Assembly (NCBI GenBank): GCA_025965815.1
Contig: JAOPWF010000246.1
Location: 1 to 6,409, forward strand
DNA from: Mycobacterium sp.
Lineage (GTDB): Bacteria; Actinomycetota; Actinomycetes; Mycobacteriales; Mycobacteriaceae
DNA length: 6,409 nt
Reading direction: 5' to 3'
The first letter of the stretch is position 1, and each line of letters starts with the position of its first letter. Below are positions 1 to 6,355 of this stretch, piece after piece. A program made the translations under genes and the position numbers. The notes under the pieces are model-generated. The model was not told where the DNA came from and did not search any database. It worked only from the letters and a program-made list of their open reading frames with translations.

Positions 1-1
1 C

Positions 2-754
2 GCAGTAACCGTTGTGGCCGGCGATGAGTCGCTGCCGCTGGATACCGAGGACCGCCTGGAGAAGTTCGCTGAGCTGGCCGCAACAGCGATCGCAAATGCG
101 GCCAGCGCCTCGGAACTCGCCGCCTCACGCCGCCGGATTGTCGCCGCTTCCGACGATACCCGCCGTCGGATCGAGCGAGACCTCCATGACGGCACGCAGC
201 AGCGGCTGGTCTCGCTTGCACTGACGGCGCGCAACACGGAGGCCCGTCTGCCCCCCGACCGCAGCGACATTCGGACCGAGTTGTCTCAGATCGCGACCGG
301 GCTGCGGGATGCCGTCGCCGAGTTGCAGGAGATTTCGCGAGGAATCCACCCGGCGATCCTTTCCCACGGCGGTCTCGGTCCGGCGTTACGAACGCTCACA
401 CGCCGCTCGGCGATTCCGGTCGAGCTCGACATCACGACGGAGGCGCGCTTCCCCGAGCCGATCGAGGTCGCGGCGTACTTCATTGCATCCGAGGCCCTGG
501 CCAACGCGGCGAAGCACGCGCAGGCGTCGCATATTGAGGTTGCGCTCTGGACGAGCGACGGCACCGTGCTGCTGTCGATCCGCGACAACGGCGTCGGCGG
601 GGCCGATCCGGCGCGCGGTAGCGGCCTGGTCGGCCTCAACGACCGTGTCGAGGCTCTGGGCGGCTCGATCCACGTCCGCAGCGGTGCCGACAACGGGACC
701 CAGATCACCGCGCAGCTCCCCCTGGAGCTAGACCTGGCTGAGGACGCCGATTGA
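2..754 (+). CDS. Sensor histidine kinase, NarL/HisKA_3 type, C-terminal part (5' end outside window)
   Basis: This is the kinase half of a two-component sensor. It would autophosphorylate on a histidine and pass the phosphate to a LuxR/NarL-type response regulator, which is not in the window. The frame is open to the left edge, so the GTG at 14 is probably internal; residues below are counted from it. Residues 1-35 resemble the end of a GAF-type sensor domain with its exit helix. The HisKA_3 H-box is RRRIERDLHDGTQQRL with phospho-acceptor His58. The HATPase_c domain follows: N-box around 159-168 (SEALANAAKH), D-box DNGVGG at 191-196, and the glycine-rich G-box GSGLVGLNDRVEALGG at 202-217. No membrane segment lies in the visible part. 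The stop overlaps the next gene's TTG by four bases (TTGA), so it is probably co-transcribed with the transporter and may regulate it; that role is inferred. The kinase assignment is firm; its signal is unknown. Confidence 0.93.
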   Translation, partial: AVTVVAGDESLPLDTEDRLEKFAELAATAIANAASASELAASRRRIVAASDDTRRRIERDLHDGTQQRLVSLALTARNTEARLPPDRSDIRTELSQIATGLRDAVAELQEISRGIHPAILSHGGLGPALRTLTRRSAIPVELDITTEARFPEPIEVAAYFIASEALANAAKHAQASHIEVALWTSDGTVLLSIRDNGVGGADPARGSGLVGLNDRVEALGGSIHVRSGADNGTQITAQLPLELDLAEDAD

Positions 755-2010
755 CGATCCGTCGCCCGCATCCGCCACACACCTGTGGAAGGAGGCTGTT
801 GCATGGGCAGATTGCATGTCAGGGAGGTATTTTCGCGGTACTGCTGCTCGCGGGTGCGACCGCCTGCACAGGGCATGGCGGGATGGGTACGTTCGGGAAC
901 CCCGGGGAGCTGCCAATCGCATTAAACGTCCCGTTGACCGGCGCCGGCGCGCCCTTTGGCATTCCCCCGAAATGCGCATGGGAGGTGGTGACCGAGGAGT
1001 ACAACCGCGCCGGCGGGCTCGAAGTGGGCGGCAAGCGGTACCCGATCAAACTCGTCGTCGACGACAACAAGTGGGATCCCACTGTGACGCGGTCTGCGAT
1101 TGAGAAGGAGGTCTACAAAGACAAAGTGGCGGTCGTCAAAACGGTCGGCGATCCTGGTGATCCGATCATCGTGCCGGTCACCGAGGACGCGGGCGTTCTA
1201 CTGATCGACTCGACCGGCAACAAACAGTTCCTCAAGGAGCCCTACAGGTTCGTCGTTGGGACGTGGCCCAGCCCGAACTTGATCGGCAAGCCCTTTTTCA
1301 ACCTTCTGCTCAAGCAGGAACCGAAGATCAAGAGCGCCTACCACGTCGCCTTCGATCTCCAGTTCGACCGCAATAACGCAGCGTGGGCACAGCAGTCGCT
1401 CACGGGGCTCGGCGTTGAGTGGAAGGGCGACGCTTTTTACCAAGCAGGCGCCGTCGACTTCGCATCCATTGTGGCACCCGCCATTCAAGCCAATCCCGAT
1501 GTGATCGTCCTCGGCTCCCTCGGCGGAGACGCGCCGGCGATTGTCAGCACACTGAGGCAGCTTGGCTATCACGGTGTGATCGCGAGCGACGTTGCCTCCC
1601 AGTCCCTTGAGAATGTCGTCAAGGGCGCAGGGGCAAACGCTGCCGACGGCATGTACCAGGCGGAACTTTCCACTTATCCGGGCAGCAAGGAACTGGAGAA
1701 TTACCGCCGTGCCTATGAAAGCAAGTGTTCCGGGGACTGGGACGCCGCGCAGGGGGTCTTGTTCTGGACGGAGGCCAAGTTCACACTCGAGGCGATCAAG
1801 AATTCCGGAGCTATTGACAAGCCGGACGCGATCCTCAAGGCGATGGCACACACAACCGTCGAGACGCCGTTCGTGGCGGGATCCCCGATGGTGGTCCTTG
1901 GCGGCGAAGCCGAGTACGGCCGGCCGCGCGAGCTGACGACACCAATCGCCCTCAACCAGTTCAAGGACGGCGAGTACCGCACCATCGCGGTTCTCGACTA
2001 CACGAAGTGA
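751..2010 (+). CDS. Branched-chain amino acid-type ABC transporter substrate-binding lipoprotein (Peripla_BP_6, LivJ-like)
   Basis: This is the extracytoplasmic solute-binding subunit of the Liv/HAAT importer encoded just downstream. With a TTG start at 751 it has 419 residues, usual for the family. The N-terminus holds arginines (RR at 4-5 and 14-15), a hydrophobic core IFAVLLLAGATA and Cys39, a plausible lipidation site (box ATAC, looser than consensus). The mature part begins with the family pattern PIALNVPLTGAGAPFG, followed by EEYNRAGGLEVGGKRYPIKL, IVPVTEDAGVLLID and the second-lobe segment ANPDVIVLGSLGGDAP. The start is uncertain. TTG 751 has GAGGA six bases upstream and overlaps the kinase stop. 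However, the best Shine-Dalgarno (AAGGAGG, 789-795) sits seven bases before an out-of-frame ATG at 803 and only three before an in-frame TTG at 799. The GTGA at 2007-2010 overlaps the next gene. Ligand unknown: branched-chain amino acids, amides, urea or aromatic acids are all possible for this family. Confidence 0.92.
   Translation: MTIRRPHPPHTCGRRLLHGQIACQGGIFAVLLLAGATACTGHGGMGTFGNPGELPIALNVPLTGAGAPFGIPPKCAWEVVTEEYNRAGGLEVGGKRYPIKLVVDDNKWDPTVTRSAIEKEVYKDKVAVVKTVGDPGDPIIVPVTEDAGVLLIDSTGNKQFLKEPYRFVVGTWPSPNLIGKPFFNLLLKQEPKIKSAYHVAFDLQFDRNNAAWAQQSLTGLGVEWKGDAFYQAGAVDFASIVAPAIQANPDVIVLGSLGGDAPAIVSTLRQLGYHGVIASDVASQSLENVVKGAGANAADGMYQAELSTYPGSKELENYRRAYESKCSGDWDAAQGVLFWTEAKFTLEAIKNSGAIDKPDAILKAMAHTTVETPFVAGSPMVVLGGEAEYGRPRELTTPIALNQFKDGEYRTIAVLDYTK
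789..795 (+). promoter_or_regulatory. Strong Shine-Dalgarno AAGGAGG near the start of the binding-protein gene
   Basis: AAGGAGG is a near-perfect anti-16S match. The ATG seven bases downstream (803) opens a frame that ends at TAA 923-925 after 40 codons and is not the binding-protein frame. The in-frame TTG at 799 is only three bases away, which is tight. The site therefore suggests the real start lies here rather than at TTG 751, or that a base is missing between 803 and about 830. Confidence 0.6.
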
Positions 2011-2807
2011 ATCTGATGGACTCCCCCCAGGGCCGACCTGACGGCGAGGTTGAGCTCGCCGTCAGCTCCATCACCAAGAAATTCGGGGGCCTCATGGCTC
2101 TCGACGATGTCTCCTTCGCAGTCCGCCAACGGGAGACGTTCGGCGTTATCGGCCCCAACGGAGCGGGTAAGACGACCCTACTCAATGTTGTCAGCGGCTC
2201 CTATCCCCCAGATGGGGGCGAGGTCCACCACCGCGGAAAGCCCATTACGGGAAAGCCTTTGCGCACCGTTGTCGAGCAGGGCATCGTCAGAACCTTCCAG
2301 CTGACGACCGTCTTCCCGGAAATGACAGTCCTGGAGAACATCGCTGTTGGGTGTCACCTCCGGCACAGACCATCGTTCGTCGGTGAAATCTGTTCTAGCC
2401 CGCGAGCCAGGCGCGCCGCCGGAAACGAAGAGCGGCTGGCCAGAGATATCGCGGAATCCGTTGGCTTGCAGGCGCATCAGCACGACCGGACCGGCCTGCT
2501 CCCGTACGGACTGAAGAAGGCTCTCAGTATCGGGATCATTCTTGCCACCGACCCGAAGGTGGTCCTGTTGGACGAGCCGGTGGCCGGTATGAATCGACGT
2601 GAGATCGACCTGATGCTCACCAACATCACAGCGCTCACCGCCCGCGGCATTACCGTCGTTGTCGTCGAACACAATATGCCGTTCATCATGAACATCTGTG
2701 ACCGTGTCTTGGTGCTCAATTTCGGCCGGGTCCTCGCCCAAGGTCCACCCGCGCACGTCCGCAACGACCCGGCCGTCATCGACGCCTACCTCGGGGCCGC
2801 GCCATGA
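2007..2807 (+). CDS. livG: Branched-chain amino acid-type ABC transporter ATP-binding protein, LivG-like
   Basis: This is one of the two cytoplasmic ATPases that drive the importer. It has 266 residues from GTG 2007, close to the LivG norm; ATG 2016, in frame three codons on, is an equally possible start and neither has a clear Shine-Dalgarno. Walker A is GPNGAGKT at 49-56, the Q-loop glutamine is Gln98 in RTFQLTTVFPEMTVLENI, Walker B with catalytic glutamate is VVLLDEP with Glu190, and the switch histidine is His222 in VVVVEHN. The DEPVAGMN tract after Walker B is typical of LivG rather than LivF. The signature region is unusual: LPYGLKK at 165-171, where E. coli LivG has LSYGQQRR, and the following helix reads ALSIGIILAT instead of the common LEIARAL type. 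GTGA overlaps the binding-protein stop and ATGA overlaps livF, so translation is probably coupled on both sides. Walker residues are intact, so it is expected to be active. Confidence 0.93.
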   Translation: MNLMDSPQGRPDGEVELAVSSITKKFGGLMALDDVSFAVRQRETFGVIGPNGAGKTTLLNVVSGSYPPDGGEVHHRGKPITGKPLRTVVEQGIVRTFQLTTVFPEMTVLENIAVGCHLRHRPSFVGEICSSPRARRAAGNEERLARDIAESVGLQAHQHDRTGLLPYGLKKALSIGIILATDPKVVLLDEPVAGMNRREIDLMLTNITALTARGITVVVVEHNMPFIMNICDRVLVLNFGRVLAQGPPAHVRNDPAVIDAYLGAAP

Positions 2808-3562
2808 ACCGGCGCAAACGGCCCGAGAGCGCCCCGGAATACATCGGCCCAGCCGACCGCTGGTTTGCCGTCTCCCACCTCAGCGTCGGTTACGGCCAAG
2901 GCCTCGCGCTCACAGATGTGTCGATTGACGTCCGGAAGGGAGAGGTCGTCGCCATCGTAGGGCCAAACGGAGCTGGAAAGACCAGTCTGCTCCGTGCTAT
3001 CTCGGGGATCGTTCGCCCGGCAAGCGGCGAGATCTGGTTCGCTGGTCACCGCATAGACAGACTGGCGCCGGAAGAGATCGTAAGGCGCGGAATCGCGCAG
3101 GTACCAGAGGGACGACGGCTCTTCGGTTCAATGACGACCCGTGAAAATCTCAAGATTGGCGGCTACGTCCGCAAACGGGAGTCCGCCGGCGCCGACCTGG
3201 CCACTGTGATCGAGCACTTTCCCATCCTGGGCCAACGGGGACGGCAGCGCGCCGGAAGTCTCAGTGGAGGTGAGCAACAGATGTTGGCCATTGGCCGCGC
3301 ACTCATGACCAAGCCTCGTCTGCTTCTCCTCGACGAACCGTCGATCGGGCTCGCACCCTTGGTGGTCAGAGAAATCACCGAAATCATCCGCAGTATCTCG
3401 CAGCGATACGAGGTGGGAATCGTCCTCGTGGAACAAAACGCACGATTGGCACTATCGATCGCGCAACGCGCCTACGTCCTCGAACTGGGGCGAGTCGTTG
3501 TCGAAGGCGCCAGCACCGAGGTTGAGCAAGACGAGCGGGTGAGAACGGCCTATTTCGCGTGA
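2804..3562 (+). CDS. livF: Branched-chain amino acid-type ABC transporter ATP-binding protein, LivF-like
   Basis: This is the second ATPase of the importer, expected to pair with LivG under the two permeases. It has 252 residues, slightly longer than usual because of a charged N-terminal extension of about 20 residues (NRRKRPESAPEY...) before the core. Walker A is GPNGAGKT at 53-60, the Q-loop is Gln99 in AQVPEGRRLF, a LivF hallmark. The signature is canonical (LSGGEQQMLAIGRAL, from 152), and Walker B is LLLLDEPSIGLAP with Glu177. The switch position reads LVEQN, with glutamine where most ABC proteins have histidine; this is normal for LivF. The ATG start overlaps the livG stop (ATGA at 2804-2807). 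The gene ends in tandem stops, TGA then TAG at 3563-3565. All catalytic motifs except the usual LivF H-to-Q change are present. Confidence 0.95.
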   Translation: MNRRKRPESAPEYIGPADRWFAVSHLSVGYGQGLALTDVSIDVRKGEVVAIVGPNGAGKTSLLRAISGIVRPASGEIWFAGHRIDRLAPEEIVRRGIAQVPEGRRLFGSMTTRENLKIGGYVRKRESAGADLATVIEHFPILGQRGRQRAGSLSGGEQQMLAIGRALMTKPRLLLLDEPSIGLAPLVVREITEIIRSISQRYEVGIVLVEQNARLALSIAQRAYVLELGRVVVEGASTEVEQDERVRTAYFA

Positions 3563-3618
3563 TAGGGGGCGACTCGCCGCCATCCTGGGACGGTCGGGGG
3601 ACTATCTTCCTCAGGGTG

Positions 3619-3625
3619 AAGGAGG
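3619..3625 (+). promoter_or_regulatory. Shine-Dalgarno AAGGAGG of livH, deciding a CTG start
   Basis: AAGGAGG lies six bases before CTG 3632. A TGA at 3617-3619, in the livH frame, overlaps its first base, so livH translation cannot begin further upstream. No ATG or GTG occurs in frame near the site. The only alternative start close to the core protein, TTG 3659, has no Shine-Dalgarno. Confidence 0.75.
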
Positions 3626-3631
3626 CAGGAA

Positions 3632-4492
3632 CTGGACGCGGCGATCCTCATCCAAGCTTTGGTCAACACGCTCGTGTTGGGTGCGCTCTACACGCTGGTG
3701 GCGATTGGCTTAGCCCTCGTTTTTTCAATCATGGGGATCATCAATTTCGCCCATGCGCAGATGTATGTCCTTGGCGCATTCGGTTTCTACTACCTGTTCG
3801 ACGTATTCGGCGCCCCCTGGTGGCTGGCCGCAGCGGTCTCGGCGCTCGGCGTCGCGCTCACCGCGGTCGTTCTTGAGACGCTGCTCATCGGGCCACTGCA
3901 CGGCGACCCGCTCAGGACCATGATCGTCACGCTGGGTCTGTTGCTCGCCATTAACGGCGCGATGGTCTTGGCTTTCGGCGCGGACGAGAAGTTTGTCGCC
4001 CCGGCGATCTCCGGGAGTTTCGACCTGACAGTGACCAGCATTTCGCGGCAGAAGGTCGTCGCGGTCGGCGTGGCGATCACATTGATCATCGCCCTGTTCA
4101 TGTGTTTGAAGTGGACGCGGCCGGGGCGCGCCATGCGAGCGGTCGCGGATGACGAAGTCGGCGCTCGCTTGCAGGGCATCGGTGTTCGGCGGATAACCGC
4201 GCTGGGGTTCTCAATCGGTTCGGGCCTTGCCGCACTCGCCGGCGGCCTGATTCTGCCGCTGACTTCCTCCGTCAGCCCCGCGGTTGGTGACGCCATCCTC
4301 CCCAAGATGTTCATCATCGTAGTTATAGGCGGCCTCGGGAGCGTCGGCGGCGCCGTGGCCGGCGCCGTGACCCTTGCCGCCATCGAAACGATCGGCTTCA
4401 CCTACCTTGGGGAGGTTGCGAACCTGTTCATCTACCTGCTGGTCCTGGTCGTCTTGCTGGTCCGTCCCGAGGGGATCTCCGGCCGTGCGTGA
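3632..4492 (+). CDS. livH: Branched-chain amino acid-type ABC transporter permease, LivH-like
   Basis: This is one of the two membrane subunits forming the importer channel. I start it at CTG 3632 because of the ideally spaced AAGGAGG and because the resulting N-terminus, MDAAILIQALVNTLVLGAL, looks like ordinary LivH proteins; this gives 286 residues. A start at TTG 3659 (277 residues) would cut the first segment and has no ribosome site. Family landmarks include ALYTLVAIGLALVFSIMGIINFAHAQ in the first hydrophobic region, GPLHGDPLRTMIVTLGLLLA, and the cytoplasmic coupling loop AVADDEVGARLQGIGVRR, which would contact an ATPase. Near the C-terminus it has MFIIVVIGGLGSVGGAVAGA. Roughly eight hydrophobic stretches can be read by eye. 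It is separated from livF by 69 bases and overlaps livM by eight. Family assignment is firm; the start is less so. Confidence 0.92.
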   Translation: MDAAILIQALVNTLVLGALYTLVAIGLALVFSIMGIINFAHAQMYVLGAFGFYYLFDVFGAPWWLAAAVSALGVALTAVVLETLLIGPLHGDPLRTMIVTLGLLLAINGAMVLAFGADEKFVAPAISGSFDLTVTSISRQKVVAVGVAITLIIALFMCLKWTRPGRAMRAVADDEVGARLQGIGVRRITALGFSIGSGLAALAGGLILPLTSSVSPAVGDAILPKMFIIVVIGGLGSVGGAVAGAVTLAAIETIGFTYLGEVANLFIYLLVLVVLLVRPEGISGRA

Positions 4493-5486
4493 CGGGGTGC
4501 CAGGCTGGGTGCGCGCGGGGCTCGCTGCAGCGGCGATTCTCACTGTCCCGCTCTGGCTGCGCGACCCGTACTACCTTCACCTGGCAGTCACCGTCGCGAT
4601 GTTCTCGGTCGCCGCGCTCGGCGCCAGGCTGTTGCTTCTGCTGGGGCTGTGGAGCTTTGGCCAAGGCATCTTCCTGACGATCGGCGCCTACACCTCCGCC
4701 ATTTTGGTGGTCGATTTCGGACTGTCATTCTGGGTTTCCCTGCCGGCTGCGGCGCTTGGTGGCGCGGTCGCGGCGGCGGTCGGTTATCCGGCGCTGCGCT
4801 TGCGGGGCGTCTACTTCGCGATCTTCACGATGGTTCTTGTCTTCGCGGTCCGAGAGGTAATCATTTTGTCTCCCAAGGTTACTCATGGTGCGAGCGGGTT
4901 CGCCGGTATTCCGCCGCCTTACCCGATCGCCATCGGCGGCACCGAAGTGTCGTTTGGGCCGCCGGAGCGTTACACCATCATCGCGGCGCTTCTGCTCCTC
5001 ACGATGGGGGTCATGTTTCGCATTGACCGCTCCCGTCTCGGCAAGGTGCTGGCCGCAATTCGTCAGGAGGAGGTTCTGGCTGAGTCAGTCGGAATAAACC
5101 TCACCCGCTACCGCATGGGCGCGTTCGTCATCGCGGCATTTTTCACCACCGCGGCCGGCGCGTTCTCGGCTCACTATTACGGCGTCGCACATCCCGAGAC
5201 GTGGGGTCTTTGGCCGTCGATCTTCATCCTCGCGTACGCGATCATCGGCGGTGTTGGTTCGGTCTTTGGACCGCTCGCCGCAGCTACCGTCGGTGTTGTC
5301 GGCGTCGAGGTCCTGCGGGCCACCGAGGGTCTCCAAGGCGTCCTTCTGGGAGTGGCGCTGATCATCGTCGGGTTGATGATGCCTGGCGGACTCACTGCCG
5401 CTGCCTTCAAGGACTCCGTTGACCGGATCGTAGGTCGTCCCTCGCAGAGGCGTTCTCGCGGTCGGGTTGAGCGGAAGACGAGTTAA
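4485..5486 (+). CDS. livM: Branched-chain amino acid-type ABC transporter permease, LivM-like
   Basis: This is the second channel subunit, partner of LivH. The start chosen is GTG 4485, eight bases inside livH, with GAGGGG at 4469-4474 ten bases upstream, giving 333 residues. The frame is open further up (an ATG at 4374), but that part lies inside livH and gives a serine/arginine-rich, non-hydrophobic stretch that no LivM has. Landmarks include LLLLLGLWSFGQGIFLTIGAYTS, the LivM counterpart of the first conserved loop, and YPALRLRGVYFAIFTMVLVFAVREV. The coupling loop is AIRQEEVLAESVGINLTRYRMG, and the C-terminal GGVGSVFGPLAAA is also typical. The protein ends in a basic tail (RPSQRRSRGRVERKTS) after the last membrane segment, expected in the cytoplasm. 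It is the last gene of the operon; the next gene remnant faces it from the other strand. Confidence 0.93.
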   Translation: MRDGVPGWVRAGLAAAAILTVPLWLRDPYYLHLAVTVAMFSVAALGARLLLLLGLWSFGQGIFLTIGAYTSAILVVDFGLSFWVSLPAAALGGAVAAAVGYPALRLRGVYFAIFTMVLVFAVREVIILSPKVTHGASGFAGIPPPYPIAIGGTEVSFGPPERYTIIAALLLLTMGVMFRIDRSRLGKVLAAIRQEEVLAESVGINLTRYRMGAFVIAAFFTTAAGAFSAHYYGVAHPETWGLWPSIFILAYAIIGGVGSVFGPLAAATVGVVGVEVLRATEGLQGVLLGVALIIVGLMMPGGLTAAAFKDSVDRIVGRPSQRRSRGRVERKTS

Positions 5487-5539
5487 GCAGCATGCAGTAA
5501 GAGTCGCCCAGAGGCATGCCACACAACCGGAAAGTTAGT

Positions 5540-5555
5540 CGCGCGTGAGCGCGCG
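5540..5555. terminator. GC-rich hairpin between convergent livM and the amidohydrolase relic (possible terminator)
   Basis: CGCGCG, a TGAG loop, and CGCGCG form a perfect six-base-pair stem. It lies about 55 bases past the livM stop and 10 bases past the stop of the opposing relic, where a shared terminator would be expected. No T-run follows on either strand, so it is not a standard intrinsic terminator. Actinobacteria often lack the T-run, but a short GC stem can also arise by chance in this composition. Confidence 0.35.
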
Positions 5556-5564
5556 GGGCTCCCG

Positions 5565-6295
5565 TCAAGCGAGTCGCGGGAACAAGCGCAGGGCTTTTTC
5601 GCGCTCAACGCCCCGTAGCTGCTCGGAGGTGAAGCCTTCGAAGCTGGTGAGGTTGGCGATGTTCCGGACCACAATGGGTTCGGCGGCGGCGGGCCAGTCG
5701 GTGCCGAAGAGGATATGGTCGGCGGTGGTCACCTCCAGCGTGGGCAGCGGTGAGTTGCGGCCGGGGGCCAGTGTGGCCCGTGGTAGAGGCCACGGAGCAC
5801 TTCTGCGACATGGGCGGGTCGATGTCGGCGTCGTGTGTGGTCCCCGGCCCATCACGGTGTTTTCGCCGATTCGTCAGCCCAGTGTCGGCAGCGCCCCACC
5901 GCAGTGCGCCAGGATCAGTCGAAGGCCCGGATGCCGCTGCAACAGCCCCGTGTAGAGCCCGTCGGTGATGTTGCGTGCGGTGTCGAAAGGGAACTCAACG
6001 ATCGAGCTAGGGCGACCCAACCAGAGCACCTCGATACACGCGGAGTCCACCGGGCGCAGGAAGACCGGCACCTGCTGCCGTTCCAGCTCGGCCAACACTG
6101 GCGCGAGGATCGGATCCCGTAGTGGTGGCCCACCACGTTGTAGGTCTGCACCTCCCGGTCAAGCCCGAGCTCGTCGATCGCGTACACCAGCTCGGCGAGC
6201 GCCTGATCGGGACCGTCGCCCGGCAGGCTGGCGAAGGCTGCGAACCGGCCCGGGTGCTTCGCGACCAGCTTCCACGGCCCGACGGCCGCCGCGCG
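5565..6295 (-). pseudogene. Amidohydrolase family 2 (ACMSD-like TIM-barrel metal-dependent hydrolase) relic, truncated and frameshifted
   Basis: The pieces read in order as one amidohydrolase_2 protein. From 6295: KHPGRFAAFASLPGDGPDQ and ELVYAIDELGLD. After a frameshift near 6116-6118: DPILAPVLAELERQQVPVFL, then VEFPFDTARNITDGLY and LRLILAHCGGALP. A TGA follows at 5874-5876, where the expected residue is Trp (TGG). Then comes RIGENTVMGRGPH, followed by three further phase changes between about 5833 and 5775 (fragments DADIDPP and HVAEVLRGLY in other phases). It ends with TLEVTTADHILFGTDWP and stops at 5565-5567. The family's N-terminal metal-binding HxH is absent because the homology begins mid-protein; a TAG at 6296-6298 closes the frame just upstream. 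The family's VHP histidine is Arg here (VFLRP), while the AHCGG histidine and GTDWP aspartate remain. Intact relatives are decarboxylases or hydrolases of aromatic or cyclic acids. A heavily error-laden draft sequence is the alternative explanation. Confidence 0.85.
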
Positions 6296-6342
6296 CTAAC
6301 GACGGAACAAGGGCGCACCGCGAAGGATCGGCGTGCCCATGT

Positions 6343-6355
6343 CGGTCATTGACCG
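6343..6355. repeat. Perfect 13-base dyad CGGTCA-T-TGACCG
   Basis: Two six-base arms are exact inverted copies around a single T. The dyad lies between the end of the glycine-rich minus-strand reading frame (stop at 6356-6358) and the amidohydrolase relic. It could be a repressor operator or part of a small terminator, or chance. No function can be assigned. The rest of 6299-6342 shows nothing beyond a 14-codon minus-strand frame from ATG 6340 that ends at 6296. Confidence 0.35.

Noticed and set aside
286..876. Long minus-strand frame of 196 codons opposite the kinase
   Set aside because: Arg/Ser-rich shadow typical of high-GC genes; the opposite strand holds clear kinase motifs.
803..925. 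A separate 40-residue leader peptide from ATG 803
   Set aside because: It has a good ribosome site, but the product is Arg/Cys-rich with no attenuation structure seen after it. A start misplacement or missing base in the binding-protein gene explains it better.
1198..1851. Minus-strand frame of 217 codons opposite the binding protein
   Set aside because: No recognisable domain, no ribosome site, and full overlap with a well-supported gene on the other strand.
3559..3876. Plus-strand frame of 105 codons overlapping livF end and livH start
   Set aside because: It is out of frame with livH, has no family resemblance, and its codons are the shadow of the permease gene.
4374..4484. Longer LivM with ATG 4374
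   Set aside because: This part lies entirely inside livH and gives a polar, serine/arginine-rich stretch unlike any permease start. GTG 4485 has GAGGGG upstream and gives a normal LivM N-terminus.
5545..6352. Plus-strand frames across the amidohydrolase region
   Set aside because: They show no family features, whereas the minus-strand pieces line up in order as one known protein family.
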